A program made the translations under genes and the position numbers. The notes beneath the pieces were generated by a model that saw nothing but the letters and a program-made list of their open reading frames with translations, did no database searches and was not told the origin of the DNA. A stretch of DNA of 64,000 bases, from the NCBI RefSeq assembly GCF_032598785.1, contig NZ_CP102984.1; one strand, written 5' to 3'. Numbering within the stretch: position 1 is the first letter of the stretch; each line of letters starts with the position of its first letter. Origin of the DNA: Terrisporobacter petrolearius (lineage in GTDB: Bacteria > Bacillota > Clostridia > Peptostreptococcales > Peptostreptococcaceae). Positions 7,543-16,278 of the stretch are shown here, piece by piece.

Positions 7543-8904
7543 TTATGCAACTTTATTTAAGTCATTATTGTTATTTTCTTTATCAACTTGCTTTTGCGCT
7601 ATGCTGTAAAGAGGTAAACCAATTAAAGTAACTAAAACTCCACCTAGTGAAGTTATAGTATTTGTCATACCAGCAAATAATAATTGATTTAATACAACAA
7701 ATAATCCACCAGCTATAGCTACCATTGGTATAAATGGATACATAGGAACTTTATATGGTCTGTTTAAATCTGGTTGTTTTTTTCTTAGAATTATAACACC
7801 TATGAAAGTTAATACATAAAATGACCATACAGCGAACATGGATAAGTCACTTAACAAGTTAAATTGTCCAGATAATGCATATAATGAAGATAAAATACCC
7901 ATTATTAATGTTGCTTTTGCAGGAACATTGTTTTTATTTAAAGCACCAACAACTTTGTATCCTGGTAATGATTTTTGTGATCCTAAAGTATAAAGAACTC
8001 TTGGACCAGTTAATAAATATCCGTTCATACATCCAAATACTGAAATTAGTATACCAGCAGTAACAACTTTACCACCTATTTTTCCAAATAACACTTGGGC
8101 TACAGCAGAAGCTGGGTTAGCAAATTGAGCTATTTGGTCAGCTGGTAATACCCATAAATATGCTATGTTTATTACCATATAAACAGCCATAGTTACTGAT
8201 AAACCACCAACGATAGCTTTTGGTAAATCTTTACCTGGTTCTTTCATTTCGCCAGCTATAGCACCAACATTAATCCATCCATCATAAGCAAATAATATAG
8301 CTATTAATACTTGACCGATTACTGATGCAGGAGATACACTTTCAGCAACTAGTGGAGTAGTTATAGGATTAGCTCCACCGCCTTTTATGAAACCAAATAC
8401 TATTATTATAGCAAGTGGAACTAATTTAGCTATAGTTGCAACCGTTTGTATAGTACCAGAAGTCTTACTTCCAAATGTGTTTAATATACTTATTAATAAT
8501 ACCGTAGCGATTGATATTGGTATAGCAATGCTTTCATTTAATCCAAGTAATATACAAGTTTGGTTACCAAACATAACTGCTAATGCAGCAATTGTAGCAG
8601 GAAAGAATAATGCTGATTGCATCCAACCTGTTAACATTCCTAATTTTTTACCGTAAATTTCTTCAATGTAAACCATCATACCACCAGTTCTAGGAATAGC
8701 AGCAGAAACCTCAGCAGCAGTTAAACCAGCAGTAATTGTAAGTATACCAGCTAAAAACCAAGCTAATATTCCAAGACCTGGTGCTCCTCCTGTCAAAGTA
8801 TAAACCGCTTGTGGTTTAAAGAATACTCCACCACCAATTACCATACCTACAACTGTAGATAATGCAGCAGCAAGTCCTAAGTTTTTTTGTAATTTCTGAC
8901 TCAT
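7543..8904 (-). CDS. APC-superfamily amino acid permease (SteT/LAT-like), copy 2
   Basis: This 453-residue paralogue of the downstream permease has the same about 12-helix layout and the same GMVIGGGVFFKPQAVYTLTGG and AYDGWINVGAIAGEMK motifs. Differences cluster in the middle (residues about 115-185) and at the C-terminal tail, which here ends in an Asn-rich DKENNNNDLNKVA. It has its own strong promoter (8993-9021) and Shine-Dalgarno GAAAGGAAAA, so it may be the better expressed copy. It is expected to import or exchange small neutral amino acids; substrate not determined. Confidence 0.9.
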   Translation of the reverse strand: MSQKLQKNLGLAAALSTVVGMVIGGGVFFKPQAVYTLTGGAPGLGILAWFLAGILTITAGLTAAEVSAAIPRTGGMMVYIEEIYGKKLGMLTGWMQSALFFPATIAALAVMFGNQTCILLGLNESIAIPISIATVLLISILNTFGSKTSGTIQTVATIAKLVPLAIIIVFGFIKGGGANPITTPLVAESVSPASVIGQVLIAILFAYDGWINVGAIAGEMKEPGKDLPKAIVGGLSVTMAVYMVINIAYLWVLPADQIAQFANPASAVAQVLFGKIGGKVVTAGILISVFGCMNGYLLTGPRVLYTLGSQKSLPGYKVVGALNKNNVPAKATLIMGILSSLYALSGQFNLLSDLSMFAVWSFYVLTFIGVIILRKKQPDLNRPYKVPMYPFIPMVAIAGGLFVVLNQLLFAGMTNTITSLGGVLVTLIGLPLYSIAQKQVDKENNNNDLNKVA

Positions 8905-8992
8905 TATTACATTTTCCTTTCAATATTCATTTTAAAGTAAGTTTATTATTTTGCTTTTACTTGAAAAGCATTTCTTCAAATAATCCTGTATC

Positions 8993-9021
8993 ATTATATA
9001 ATTTTCTTTTGAATATAACAA
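8993..9021 (-). promoter_or_regulatory. Sigma-A promoter of permease copy 2
   Basis: On the minus strand TTGTTA (9016-9021), a 17-base spacer and a perfect TATAAT (8993-8998) give a near-consensus promoter, leaving a leader of about 80 bases before the start at 8904. The rest of the 8905-9270 gap is plain AT-rich sequence without other recognisable elements. Confidence 0.7.
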
Positions 9022-9270
9022 TAGTTTTTTATACAAAGTTCGATAAAATTTTCAAAAGTATAATTATTGTATTTTAAAGTATTAAATGATACATAAATAT
9101 AAGAAAATTAAAAAAATCAAAACAAATTTCATCTTGAGAATAAACAGAATAATCAATTTTTATATAAGATATAATACTGTGGAATTTAAATAGCATTATA
9201 TTTATTTTATTGTAAAAAAAAATATGAAATTATATAATAAAACCATATCAAAAGATTTGAGGAGGTAAAG

Positions 9271-10422
9271 ATGATAATCAAATCAGGATCTTGGGCTGAG
9301 GTTAATTTAAATAACATAGGCTATAATTTAAAAGAAATAAAGAATAGTTTGACAGATAAAATGAAAATATGTTGCGTGGTAAAAGCAAATGCATATGGGT
9401 GTGGCTCTGTGAAGGTCTCTGAATACTTAGAAAATAAGAATATAGATTTTTTTGCAGTGTCTAGAATAGAAGAGGGATTAGAACTTAGAAACAATGATAT
9501 CAAATTACCTATTTTATGCTTAGGGTATATAGATATAAATATGATAAAAGAAGCAATAGAAAAAGATATTTCTATTACAGTATATAACTTGGAATATGTT
9601 AAAAAAATAGATGCAATAGGAAAAAAATCAAATAAAAAAGCTAGGGTACATATAAAGATTGATACAGGAATGAGCAGATTAGGATTTCTAGCAAAGGAAG
9701 CTACAAAATATATTAAAGAGATAAATAATTTAAAAAACATATATATTGAAGGTATTTTTACTCATTTCGCAAAGGCAGACGAGAAAGATAAAACAACTAC
9801 ATTGGTTCAGTTAAACAGATATAAAAAAGTAATTGAAGAATTAACTAATTTAAATATTAATATACCAATTAAGCATGTTGCGAATAGTGCTGCAATAATT
9901 GATTTAAATGAGGATTTATTCAATATGGTCAGAATAGGTATCATATTATATGGATATTATCCATCAGGCGAAGTAAATAAGGATATAGAATTAAAACCAT
10001 GTCTGAAATTAAAATCAGTTGTAACTAATGTCAAAGTACTAGATGAAAATGTGGGCATTAGTTATGGTCATATTTATAAAACAAGTGAAAAAAGTAAGAT
10101 AGTTACAATTTCAATAGGCTATGCAGATGGATTTAATAGAATTCAACATAATCCGAAGGTTTCTATAAAAGGAGAAATATTAGAGGTAGTGGGTAGAGTT
10201 TGCATGGATCAATGTATGGTTAAAGTTCCCTTAGATATGGATATAAAAATAGGTGATGAAGTTACAATTATAGATAATGATATAAGAGAGCTTAGTGTAG
10301 AAGAAAATGCAAAGAGAAACGATACTATTAATTATGAAATTTTATGCATGATTAATAGAAGAGTTACGAGAGTATATAAAGAAAATGAAAAAATTTATAG
10401 TGTAAATTATTTATTGCAGTAA
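9271..10422 (+). CDS. alr: Alanine racemase
   Basis: This 383-residue fold-type III PLP enzyme interconverts L- and D-alanine for peptidoglycan. VVKANAYG holds the PLP-binding Lys38. KIDTGMSRLGF, HVANSAAI and SIGYADGFNR are family signatures, and GISYGHIY carries the second catalytic Tyr265 followed by VGRVCMDQCMV. Start is ATG after GAGGAGGTAAAG. It is a stand-alone gene next to amino acid permeases. A serine or other amino acid racemase of the same family cannot be excluded, but the motifs are standard for Alr. Confidence 0.92.
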   Translation: MIIKSGSWAEVNLNNIGYNLKEIKNSLTDKMKICCVVKANAYGCGSVKVSEYLENKNIDFFAVSRIEEGLELRNNDIKLPILCLGYIDINMIKEAIEKDISITVYNLEYVKKIDAIGKKSNKKARVHIKIDTGMSRLGFLAKEATKYIKEINNLKNIYIEGIFTHFAKADEKDKTTTLVQLNRYKKVIEELTNLNINIPIKHVANSAAIIDLNEDLFNMVRIGIILYGYYPSGEVNKDIELKPCLKLKSVVTNVKVLDENVGISYGHIYKTSEKSKIVTISIGYADGFNRIQHNPKVSIKGEILEVVGRVCMDQCMVKVPLDMDIKIGDEVTIIDNDIRELSVEENAKRNDTINYEILCMINRRVTRVYKENEKIYSVNYLLQ

Positions 10423-10517
10423 AAGACTAATCAAAGCAAAATTTTAAATTTGATTTATTAAAAATCTTTATATATACTAGAGAAGATAAATTATTTTAAG
10501 TGGGTGGGATAAAACAT

Positions 10518-11318
10518 ATGGATAAAATACTAAATGATAAATTAAATGTATTAACTAATAATTTAAAGGAAATGGAAAAAGTAGCAATAGCATATTCAGG
10601 AGGCGTAGATAGTAATTTTTTATTAAAAGTTGCAAAGGATGTACTAGGAGAAAATGTTATGGCTATTACTATTAGTGCTATGATGCATTCAAGTAGAGAA
10701 ATTGAAGAATCTGTAAATTATGCAAAAGAATACGGGGTCAACCATGTTCTTTGTAACATTGACAATCTAGATTTACAAGAATTTATAGAAAATGGACCTT
10801 TAAGATGTTATCATTGTAAGAAATTTGTATTTAGTAAAATAAAAGAAATAGCAAGTGAACATAATATTAAATATATACTTGATGGAACTAATTTAAGTGA
10901 CTTAGATGACTATAGACCAGGATTAAAGGCCTTAGAGGAGTTAAACATAATAAGTCCTTTAAAAAATGCTAAATTAAGCAAAGAAGAAATTAGAATTTTA
11001 TCAAAAGAATTAAATGTTGCCACATATAAAAAACCTTCTTTTTCTTGCTTAGCTACTAGAATACCAGTAGGGGATAAAATAACTAAAGAAAAGCTTAGAA
11101 TGATAGAAGAAGGAGAAAATTTTTTACAAGATAATAATTTTAGCCAGTATAGAGTAAGAGTTCATGACAATATTGCAAGAATAGAAGTTGATAAAAAGGA
11201 AATTTGCAAATTTTACGATGATGAGATGATAAATAAAGTGAATCTAAAATTTAAAGAAATAGGTTTTAAATATGTTACCTTAGATTTAAATGGCTATAAA
11301 ATGGGAAGCATGAATTAA
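10518..11318 (+). CDS. larE: LarE, ATP-dependent sacrificial sulfur transferase for the nickel-pincer cofactor
   Basis: LarE donates sulfur (in the best studied form, from its own Cys) to the nicotinic-acid-derived precursor of the nickel-pincer nucleotide used by lactate racemase LarA. The PP-loop is AYSGGVDSNF (residues 25-34) and the sacrificial Cys177 lies in KPSFSCLATRIP, matching Cys176 of Lactobacillus plantarum LarE. RCYHCKKFVF is also conserved. I place the start at the ATG at 10518, 9 bases after GGTGGG, not at the GTG at 10500. LarA is encoded about 16 kb away (26359); larB and larC are not in the window. The rRNA methyltransferase follows after 15 bases. Confidence 0.88.
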   Translation: MDKILNDKLNVLTNNLKEMEKVAIAYSGGVDSNFLLKVAKDVLGENVMAITISAMMHSSREIEESVNYAKEYGVNHVLCNIDNLDLQEFIENGPLRCYHCKKFVFSKIKEIASEHNIKYILDGTNLSDLDDYRPGLKALEELNIISPLKNAKLSKEEIRILSKELNVATYKKPSFSCLATRIPVGDKITKEKLRMIEEGENFLQDNNFSQYRVRVHDNIARIEVDKKEICKFYDDEMINKVNLKFKEIGFKYVTLDLNGYKMGSMN

Positions 11319-11333
11319 GAACAGGAGGAACAA

Positions 11334-12485
11334 ATGAAAAAAGAATATACTTTAGTAGCGCCATGTTTCTTTGGTGTGGAAAAAATGTTAAACAGAGAAA
11401 TACAAAATTTAGGTTATGAAATAATTAAAACAGAAGATGGAAGGGTTACATATAAAACTGATGAAGCAGGTATTGCTAAATCAAATATTTATTTAAGATG
11501 TGCAGAAAGAGTTCATCTTAAAGTGGCGGAATTTGAAGCTAAAAGTTTTGATGAATTATTTGAAGGAACAAAGAGAATAAACTGGTCCAAATACATACCT
11601 TTTGGTGCGCAGTTTCCTATTTCAAAAGCGTCTTCAATAAAATCAAAGCTATATTCGACACCAGATATACAATCTATAGTAAAAAAAGCTATAGTTGAAA
11701 GTTTAAAGAAAAGCTATTTAGAAACAGGATTATTAAAAGAAGATAAAGAAAAATATCCTATATTTGTGTTTATACATAAGGATAAAGTAACGCTAACAAT
11801 AGATACATCAGGAACTGCTCTTCATAAAAGAGGATATAGAGAAAGAGCTAATAAGGCACCAATTAGAGAAACTTTAGCTGCTGCCATAATGGAACTTGTT
11901 CCATGGAGGCCAGGAAGAACTTTAGTTGATCCAATGTGCGGTTCAGGAACTCTTTTAATAGAAGCTGCTATGAAGGGAATAAATATGGCACCAGGTATGA
12001 ACAGAGAGTTTATTTCTGAGTCATGGAGAACTATGGACAAAAAAATCTGGTGGGATGTAAGAAGAGAAGCCTATGCCAAGGTAGATGAAAATATAGAGTT
12101 TAAAATATATGGTTACGATATAGACGAAGAAGCTTTAGAAATAGCTAGAGAAAATGCAGAAATAGCCGGTGTTGCAGATTATATAGAATTTAACTATGGT
12201 GATGCTACTGAGTTTACTAGTGATGAAGAATATGGATTTATAGTAACAAATCCGCCTTATGGAGAAAGACTAGAGGATGCAGATACAGTTAAAATGCTTT
12301 ATAAACAACTGGGGTATACATTTAGAAAACTTAAAAATTGGTCATATTACTTAATTACTTCTTACGAAGACTTTGAAGGTGAGTTTGGAGAAGAAGCAAG
12401 TAGAAGAAGAAAATTATATAATGGTATGTTAAAAAGTAATTTATATCAGTATATAGGACCAAGACCACCTAAAAATAATAAATAA
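11334..12485 (+). CDS. THUMP-domain class I SAM-dependent RNA methyltransferase (YpsC/RlmL-like)
   Basis: This 383-residue protein probably methylates guanine-N2 in 23S rRNA, as the related RlmL does. An N-terminal ferredoxin-like plus THUMP region (about 1-160) precedes a Rossmann methyltransferase domain. Motif I is DPMCGSGTLLIEAA and motif IV is TNPPYGERL, the N-P-P-Y form of amino-group methylation. The segment GTALHKRGYRERANKAPIRETLAAAI is diagnostic for this family. Start is ATG after AGGAGGAAC. It lies 15 bases after larE, probably in one transcript, without obvious functional link. Confidence 0.9.
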   Translation: MKKEYTLVAPCFFGVEKMLNREIQNLGYEIIKTEDGRVTYKTDEAGIAKSNIYLRCAERVHLKVAEFEAKSFDELFEGTKRINWSKYIPFGAQFPISKASSIKSKLYSTPDIQSIVKKAIVESLKKSYLETGLLKEDKEKYPIFVFIHKDKVTLTIDTSGTALHKRGYRERANKAPIRETLAAAIMELVPWRPGRTLVDPMCGSGTLLIEAAMKGINMAPGMNREFISESWRTMDKKIWWDVRREAYAKVDENIEFKIYGYDIDEEALEIARENAEIAGVADYIEFNYGDATEFTSDEEYGFIVTNPPYGERLEDADTVKMLYKQLGYTFRKLKNWSYYLITSYEDFEGEFGEEASRRRKLYNGMLKSNLYQYIGPRPPKNNK

Positions 12486-12507
12486 TTCTTAAAAAGTTAA
12501 ATATATT

Positions 12508-12548
12508 CCCTTAAACTGAATATATATTATAATAAGTAAGTTTAAGGG
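12508..12548 (+). promoter_or_regulatory. -10 element flanked by a 10-bp inverted repeat
   Basis: CCCTTAAACT (12508-12517) and AGTTTAAGGG (12539-12548) are perfect inverted repeats. Between them lies TATAAT (12528-12533), the probable -10 of the Lys-rich gene, and the right arm reaches into its Shine-Dalgarno AAGGGGGTG. An operator flanking the promoter, or a hairpin hiding the ribosome site if transcription starts further upstream, are both possible. Confidence 0.45.
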
Positions 12549-12557
12549 GGTGTAAAC

Positions 12558-13319
12558 TTGTTTAATACAAAAAATAATCTGAGAAGAAATGCAAAACACA
12601 AAGAACCAAGAAATAATAAGAAAAACTCTTCATATGTGGAAGATTACAATGAAGTAATATTAAATGATTTAGTAGATGAAAATAAACCAAATAATGAAGA
12701 TATTGCACAAGAAGAGCCAACAAGAAAGAAAAAGAAAGCAATTAATTTTAATCTAGGAGCTAAGAAAAAATCTACTTTTAATGAAGATAAAAATAAAAAA
12801 GGAAAAACTTCAAATAAAAAACATAAAAGTGATAATTATGAGCCAAAAGAAATTGTAGATGTGGAAAGTAAAAAAGATAAAACAGAAGTTGAAGCTCAAC
12901 CTAAAGATAGCAAATCAGCAAAATCAACAAAATCTAAAAAAACTAAAAAAGAATCAAATAAATCATCTAAAAAGAACTCCAAAAAACAACCAAGTGAAGA
13001 TAGTACAAGTAAATCAAGCAAAAAAAATAAGAAGACATCGAAAAAAGATAATAAGACTACGAAAGAAGACAAAGGTAAAAAATCATCTAAAAAATCAAGA
13101 AAAGAAGACGATATAAAGACTAAATCAGTAGAAACTATTGAAGTAGAAGAAGTTAAAGATGAGGAAGAGGAAATTGTAGAAAGCAACATTTTTAGAAATA
13201 TGGAAGAAAATGAAAACCCTATTGACGAAAATACTCATATAGAAGTTGAGGAAGATGAATTAAGTGAACATAAGTTTGAAGATATAATTTGGTCAGATGA
13301 TAAGTTTCCTAAAAACTAA
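12558..13319 (+). CDS. Highly charged Lys/Ser/Glu-rich low-complexity protein
   Basis: The 253-residue protein is dominated by Lys, Ser, Asn, Asp and Glu. A strongly basic middle (about residues 50-185, many KKxxKK and SSKKNSKK runs) is followed by an acidic C-terminal tail (EVEEDELSEH). It has no signal peptide, membrane segment or recognisable domain and is probably disordered; the basic part could bind nucleic acid or polyanions. It starts with TTG, set by AAGGGGGTG upstream. It stands alone between an rRNA methyltransferase and an HD hydrolase, with its own promoter and a terminator-like hairpin. I do not recognise the family. Confidence 0.7.
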   Translation: MFNTKNNLRRNAKHKEPRNNKKNSSYVEDYNEVILNDLVDENKPNNEDIAQEEPTRKKKKAINFNLGAKKKSTFNEDKNKKGKTSNKKHKSDNYEPKEIVDVESKKDKTEVEAQPKDSKSAKSTKSKKTKKESNKSSKKNSKKQPSEDSTSKSSKKNKKTSKKDNKTTKEDKGKKSSKKSRKEDDIKTKSVETIEVEEVKDEEEEIVESNIFRNMEENENPIDENTHIEVEEDELSEHKFEDIIWSDDKFPKN

Positions 13320-13332
13320 ATAAAATACTATA

Positions 13333-13400
13333 AAAGCTGAATCTTAAAGGTATATTTTTATTTTATTATATATCTTTAGATTTAGCTTTATATTTTTTTT
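13333..13400 (+). terminator. Probable terminator of the Lys-rich gene
   Basis: AAAGCTGAATCTTAAAGGTATAT pairs imperfectly with ATATATCTTTAGATTTAGCTTT and a T run follows after four bases. Confidence 0.55.
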
Positions 13401-13558
13401 GTATAAATACATAATAGATAATAATAAGAAATCTTAAGAAAAAAATAAAATATAAATAAAAGAACAATCTTATGTTAGAATATAATAAGATTTACTTAAG
13501 GAAGTAATCTTTTATTTTGAAAAATTTCATGTATAATAAAATAGAAAGAGTGATTATT

Positions 13559-14182
13559 ATGACTTGTAAAGAACTATTTTTAAAAGTGGATGATATATTG
13601 CAAAGTAGTGATAAACCATCAGTGGAAATTAGAGAGTTAATTGATGAAGGATCGTTTGATCAAAAACCATTTATTAAAATTAAAAACTTGGAAGATATAG
13701 AACAAGACTTAATTCATCATCCTGAAGGAAATGTGTTAAATCATACTTTATTAGTAATAGATAAAGCTAGTGATTTGAAAGAAAAATCTAAAAATAAAAG
13801 AGTATTTATGTGGGCTGCATTATTACATGATTTAGGTAAATTAACAACTACAAAAAAAAGAAAAAATAGAATAACTGCTTATGGACATGATTTACAAGGA
13901 GAAATACTATCTAGACAATTTTTGCATCAAGTAACAGAAGATGAAAAATTTATTGATGAAGTATGTATTTTAGTAAAACACCACATGCAACCGCTATTCT
14001 ATGATAAAAAGCTACCATATTTTAAAGAAAAAGAAATAATTAATGATTCTGATTATGAAGAAATAAGCTTACTCTCACTGGCTGATAGACTAGGAAGATC
14101 AGCTCTATATGAAGACAAAATAAAACAAGAAGAAAAAAGGATAAATAATTTTAAGAACTTCTTTGCTGACAAATATAAATAG
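13559..14182 (+). CDS. HD-domain phosphohydrolase
   Basis: The 207-residue protein carries the HD superfamily metal site: His62 (NHTLLV), His90-Asp91 (LLHDLGK), His110 (YGHD) and HH in VKHHMQPLF. The pattern resembles the HD module of tRNA nucleotidyltransferases and of small stand-alone HD hydrolases acting on nucleotides or RNA ends. The TAG stop is followed after 10 bases by the lipoprotein gene. I chose ATG 13559: a TATAAT at 13532-13537 is a likely -10, which makes in-frame starts further upstream improbable. The substrate is unknown. Confidence 0.8.
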   Translation: MTCKELFLKVDDILQSSDKPSVEIRELIDEGSFDQKPFIKIKNLEDIEQDLIHHPEGNVLNHTLLVIDKASDLKEKSKNKRVFMWAALLHDLGKLTTTKKRKNRITAYGHDLQGEILSRQFLHQVTEDEKFIDEVCILVKHHMQPLFYDKKLPYFKEKEIINDSDYEEISLLSLADRLGRSALYEDKIKQEEKRINNFKNFFADKYK

Positions 14183-14192
14183 GAGGGAATAT

Positions 14193-15545
14193 ATGAAGTT
14201 ACTAAAAGTAGTAGCCTTAGTATTTGTTATGTGTATAATGACGACGGGCTGTGATACAAGTAGTGATTTACCCGAAAATCTACTTGATGATAATATTATT
14301 TACGATAAGGGAAATAATGAATTGTACACATTTATAAACAAATCCTTAGATGGAACCACGCTAGTTTTGCCAGACAACTCCAGCGAAGTTGGGCAAATAA
14401 ATAAAGTAGACTCAAATATAATTGCATTTCAAAAAAGACAAGATGTGAATTTGAAGATAAATAAGGTTGGTTTTGTACTTATTTCTAAAAATGATGATGG
14501 ATATACGCTAGAAGATAGTTATCTTGAAGAAGGTGAAGAAATAGAGTATGCCAGTTTCTATGACTTAAACAATGATGGAAGTGATGAGGTTATATTACTT
14601 ATAAATAATAAGTCAGTAACCACTATGAATGTATATAGTATAAAAGATAATAAAGTCACGAGGATTTCTAAAATAAAACCTACTTGGTTAGACGATTATA
14701 AAAAATATACTCAGATGAAAATAAAAATAGGATTTATAGATAATGACTTAAAATTAGATATTTTAATGATGAATTATGATAATAGTAGCGGTGAAATGTA
14801 CACAACAATGTTGAATTATTCAAATAATAATGAGTTATCTACAACTAATGCCATTAAAATACCTAATGTTAAAAACTTAAATGATTTGTACTTAGTAATA
14901 GGGAAAGCCTACAATAATAAAAAAGGTGTAATTCTAAGTATGCCTACATTAAAAGAAAATGGTTATGCAACTCAAATATTATTTATGAAAGATAACAAAC
15001 TTAAAAAAGTATTTAATGATGACGATCTTATATTCAATTCTTACTATGTGCCTGTAAGAGATGAAAATAGTGATGGAATTTTAGACATACCAGTATTAAA
15101 TAATAATATGATTGAAAATTTTGCATCAAACAGTAAGCCGTCGGCTCTTGTGAGTTGGAGAAAATGGAATAATAAAACTGGCAAAGATGCAGACACAATA
15201 TTTATAAGCCAAGTTTATTATAACTATAAAAATAATTTTAAATTTTTAGTACCTGATAATCTTGCAAATAAACTATATATTCAAAAGAGTATAGAAGGTG
15301 ATACACCATATTATATTTTCTATTATTATGATAAGAGTAGCAAAGAGCCTTTAGAATTGTTCCAAATAGGTATATCTGCTAAAAACTTAGTTGAGGACAC
15401 TAAAGCAAACCCTAAGATGGATAGTATCTTGGCTGAAACAGATAATAACTATTATCAATTAGTAGTTAGAAATAAAGATACCTTTAAAAAATATGACTTA
15501 ACATTAGAAAATATGAAGGAATATTTTTCTATAATTTATGAATAG
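14193..15545 (+). CDS. Lipoprotein with FG-GAP/VCBS-like Asp-rich motifs, upstream of a two-component system
   Basis: The 450-residue exported lipoprotein begins MKLLKVVALVFVMCIMTTGC, with lipobox TTGC and lipidated Cys20, so it is anchored on the outer face of the membrane. Segments such as DLNNDGSDEVILLI and DENSDGILDIPVL match the calcium-binding DxNxDG loops of FG-GAP/VCBS beta-propeller repeats. It starts at ATG 14193 behind a full AGGAGG. The next genes, 31 bases on, are a response regulator and a sensor kinase, which suggests the lipoprotein is part of the signal input or an output of that system. No enzyme motif is seen. Confidence 0.75.
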   Translation: MKLLKVVALVFVMCIMTTGCDTSSDLPENLLDDNIIYDKGNNELYTFINKSLDGTTLVLPDNSSEVGQINKVDSNIIAFQKRQDVNLKINKVGFVLISKNDDGYTLEDSYLEEGEEIEYASFYDLNNDGSDEVILLINNKSVTTMNVYSIKDNKVTRISKIKPTWLDDYKKYTQMKIKIGFIDNDLKLDILMMNYDNSSGEMYTTMLNYSNNNELSTTNAIKIPNVKNLNDLYLVIGKAYNNKKGVILSMPTLKENGYATQILFMKDNKLKKVFNDDDLIFNSYYVPVRDENSDGILDIPVLNNNMIENFASNSKPSALVSWRKWNNKTGKDADTIFISQVYYNYKNNFKFLVPDNLANKLYIQKSIEGDTPYYIFYYYDKSSKEPLELFQIGISAKNLVEDTKANPKMDSILAETDNNYYQLVVRNKDTFKKYDLTLENMKEYFSIIYE

Positions 15546-15576
15546 AAATAGAAATTTTGGGAGGAATTATTAAAAA

Positions 15577-16275
15577 ATGAAGGAAAAAATATTAGTCTTA
15601 GAAGATGAAATAGGTATAAGAAGTTTTGTAAGTATAAATTTGAAAAGAGAAGGATATGAAATAATTGAAGCGGGAAGTGGGTCAGAAGCTATTGAGCAAC
15701 TTTCAAATCACCCAGATATATCAATAGCCCTACTGGATGTAATGTTACCAGATATGAGTGGAATAGATGTATGTAAATTTATAAGACAACAGTTTGATCA
15801 AATTGGAGTTATTATGTTAACTGCAAAAGGTCAAGAAGAAGATAAATTAGAAGGATTTATATCTGGGGCTGACGATTATATTGTAAAACCATTTAGTATA
15901 AAAGAATTGCTGGTTAGGGTTTCAGCTCTTATAAGAAGAGTTAAAAAAGATGACAACAAAATTAAGAGTAATGAGATAATATCAGATCCTTTTGTATTAA
16001 ACATAGATAAAAGAAAATTATATAAAAATGGATTAGAAATTGAATTAACACCTACAGAATTTTCTATAGTGAAGTACTTAATGGTAAATGCTAAAAAATC
16101 ATTAAGTAGAGATCAAATATTAAATGAGGTATGGGGAAGTAATTACTTATACGATTTTAAGATAGTAGATGTTAACATAAGAAGAATTAGAAATAAAATA
16201 GAAGATGATCCATCAAAACCTAAGTATATCCAAACAGTTTGGGGTTATGGATATTGTTTTAGAAAGGATGAATAA
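15577..16275 (+). CDS. OmpR-family response regulator
   Basis: This 232-residue regulator has a receiver domain (1-120) with the acidic pair in LEDE, phosphoacceptor Asp54 in LLDVMLPD, and the conserved Lys in IVKPF. An OmpR/PhoB winged helix follows (about 130-230, ending VWGYGYCF). It starts after GGGAGGAATT and is followed by the sensor kinase after 3 bases. Phosphorylation by that kinase should activate DNA binding; target genes are not evident, though the operon's own lipoprotein is a candidate. Confidence 0.93.
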   Translation: MKEKILVLEDEIGIRSFVSINLKREGYEIIEAGSGSEAIEQLSNHPDISIALLDVMLPDMSGIDVCKFIRQQFDQIGVIMLTAKGQEEDKLEGFISGADDYIVKPFSIKELLVRVSALIRRVKKDDNKIKSNEIISDPFVLNIDKRKLYKNGLEIELTPTEFSIVKYLMVNAKKSLSRDQILNEVWGSNYLYDFKIVDVNIRRIRNKIEDDPSKPKYIQTVWGYGYCFRKDE

Positions 16276-16278
16276 TAG

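Noticed and set aside
12896..13189. Long antisense frame rich in Leu/Ser/Phe
   Set aside because: It is the mirror of the Lys/Glu/Ser-rich gene; such composition automatically gives an open, hydrophobic-looking antisense frame. No ribosome site is seen.
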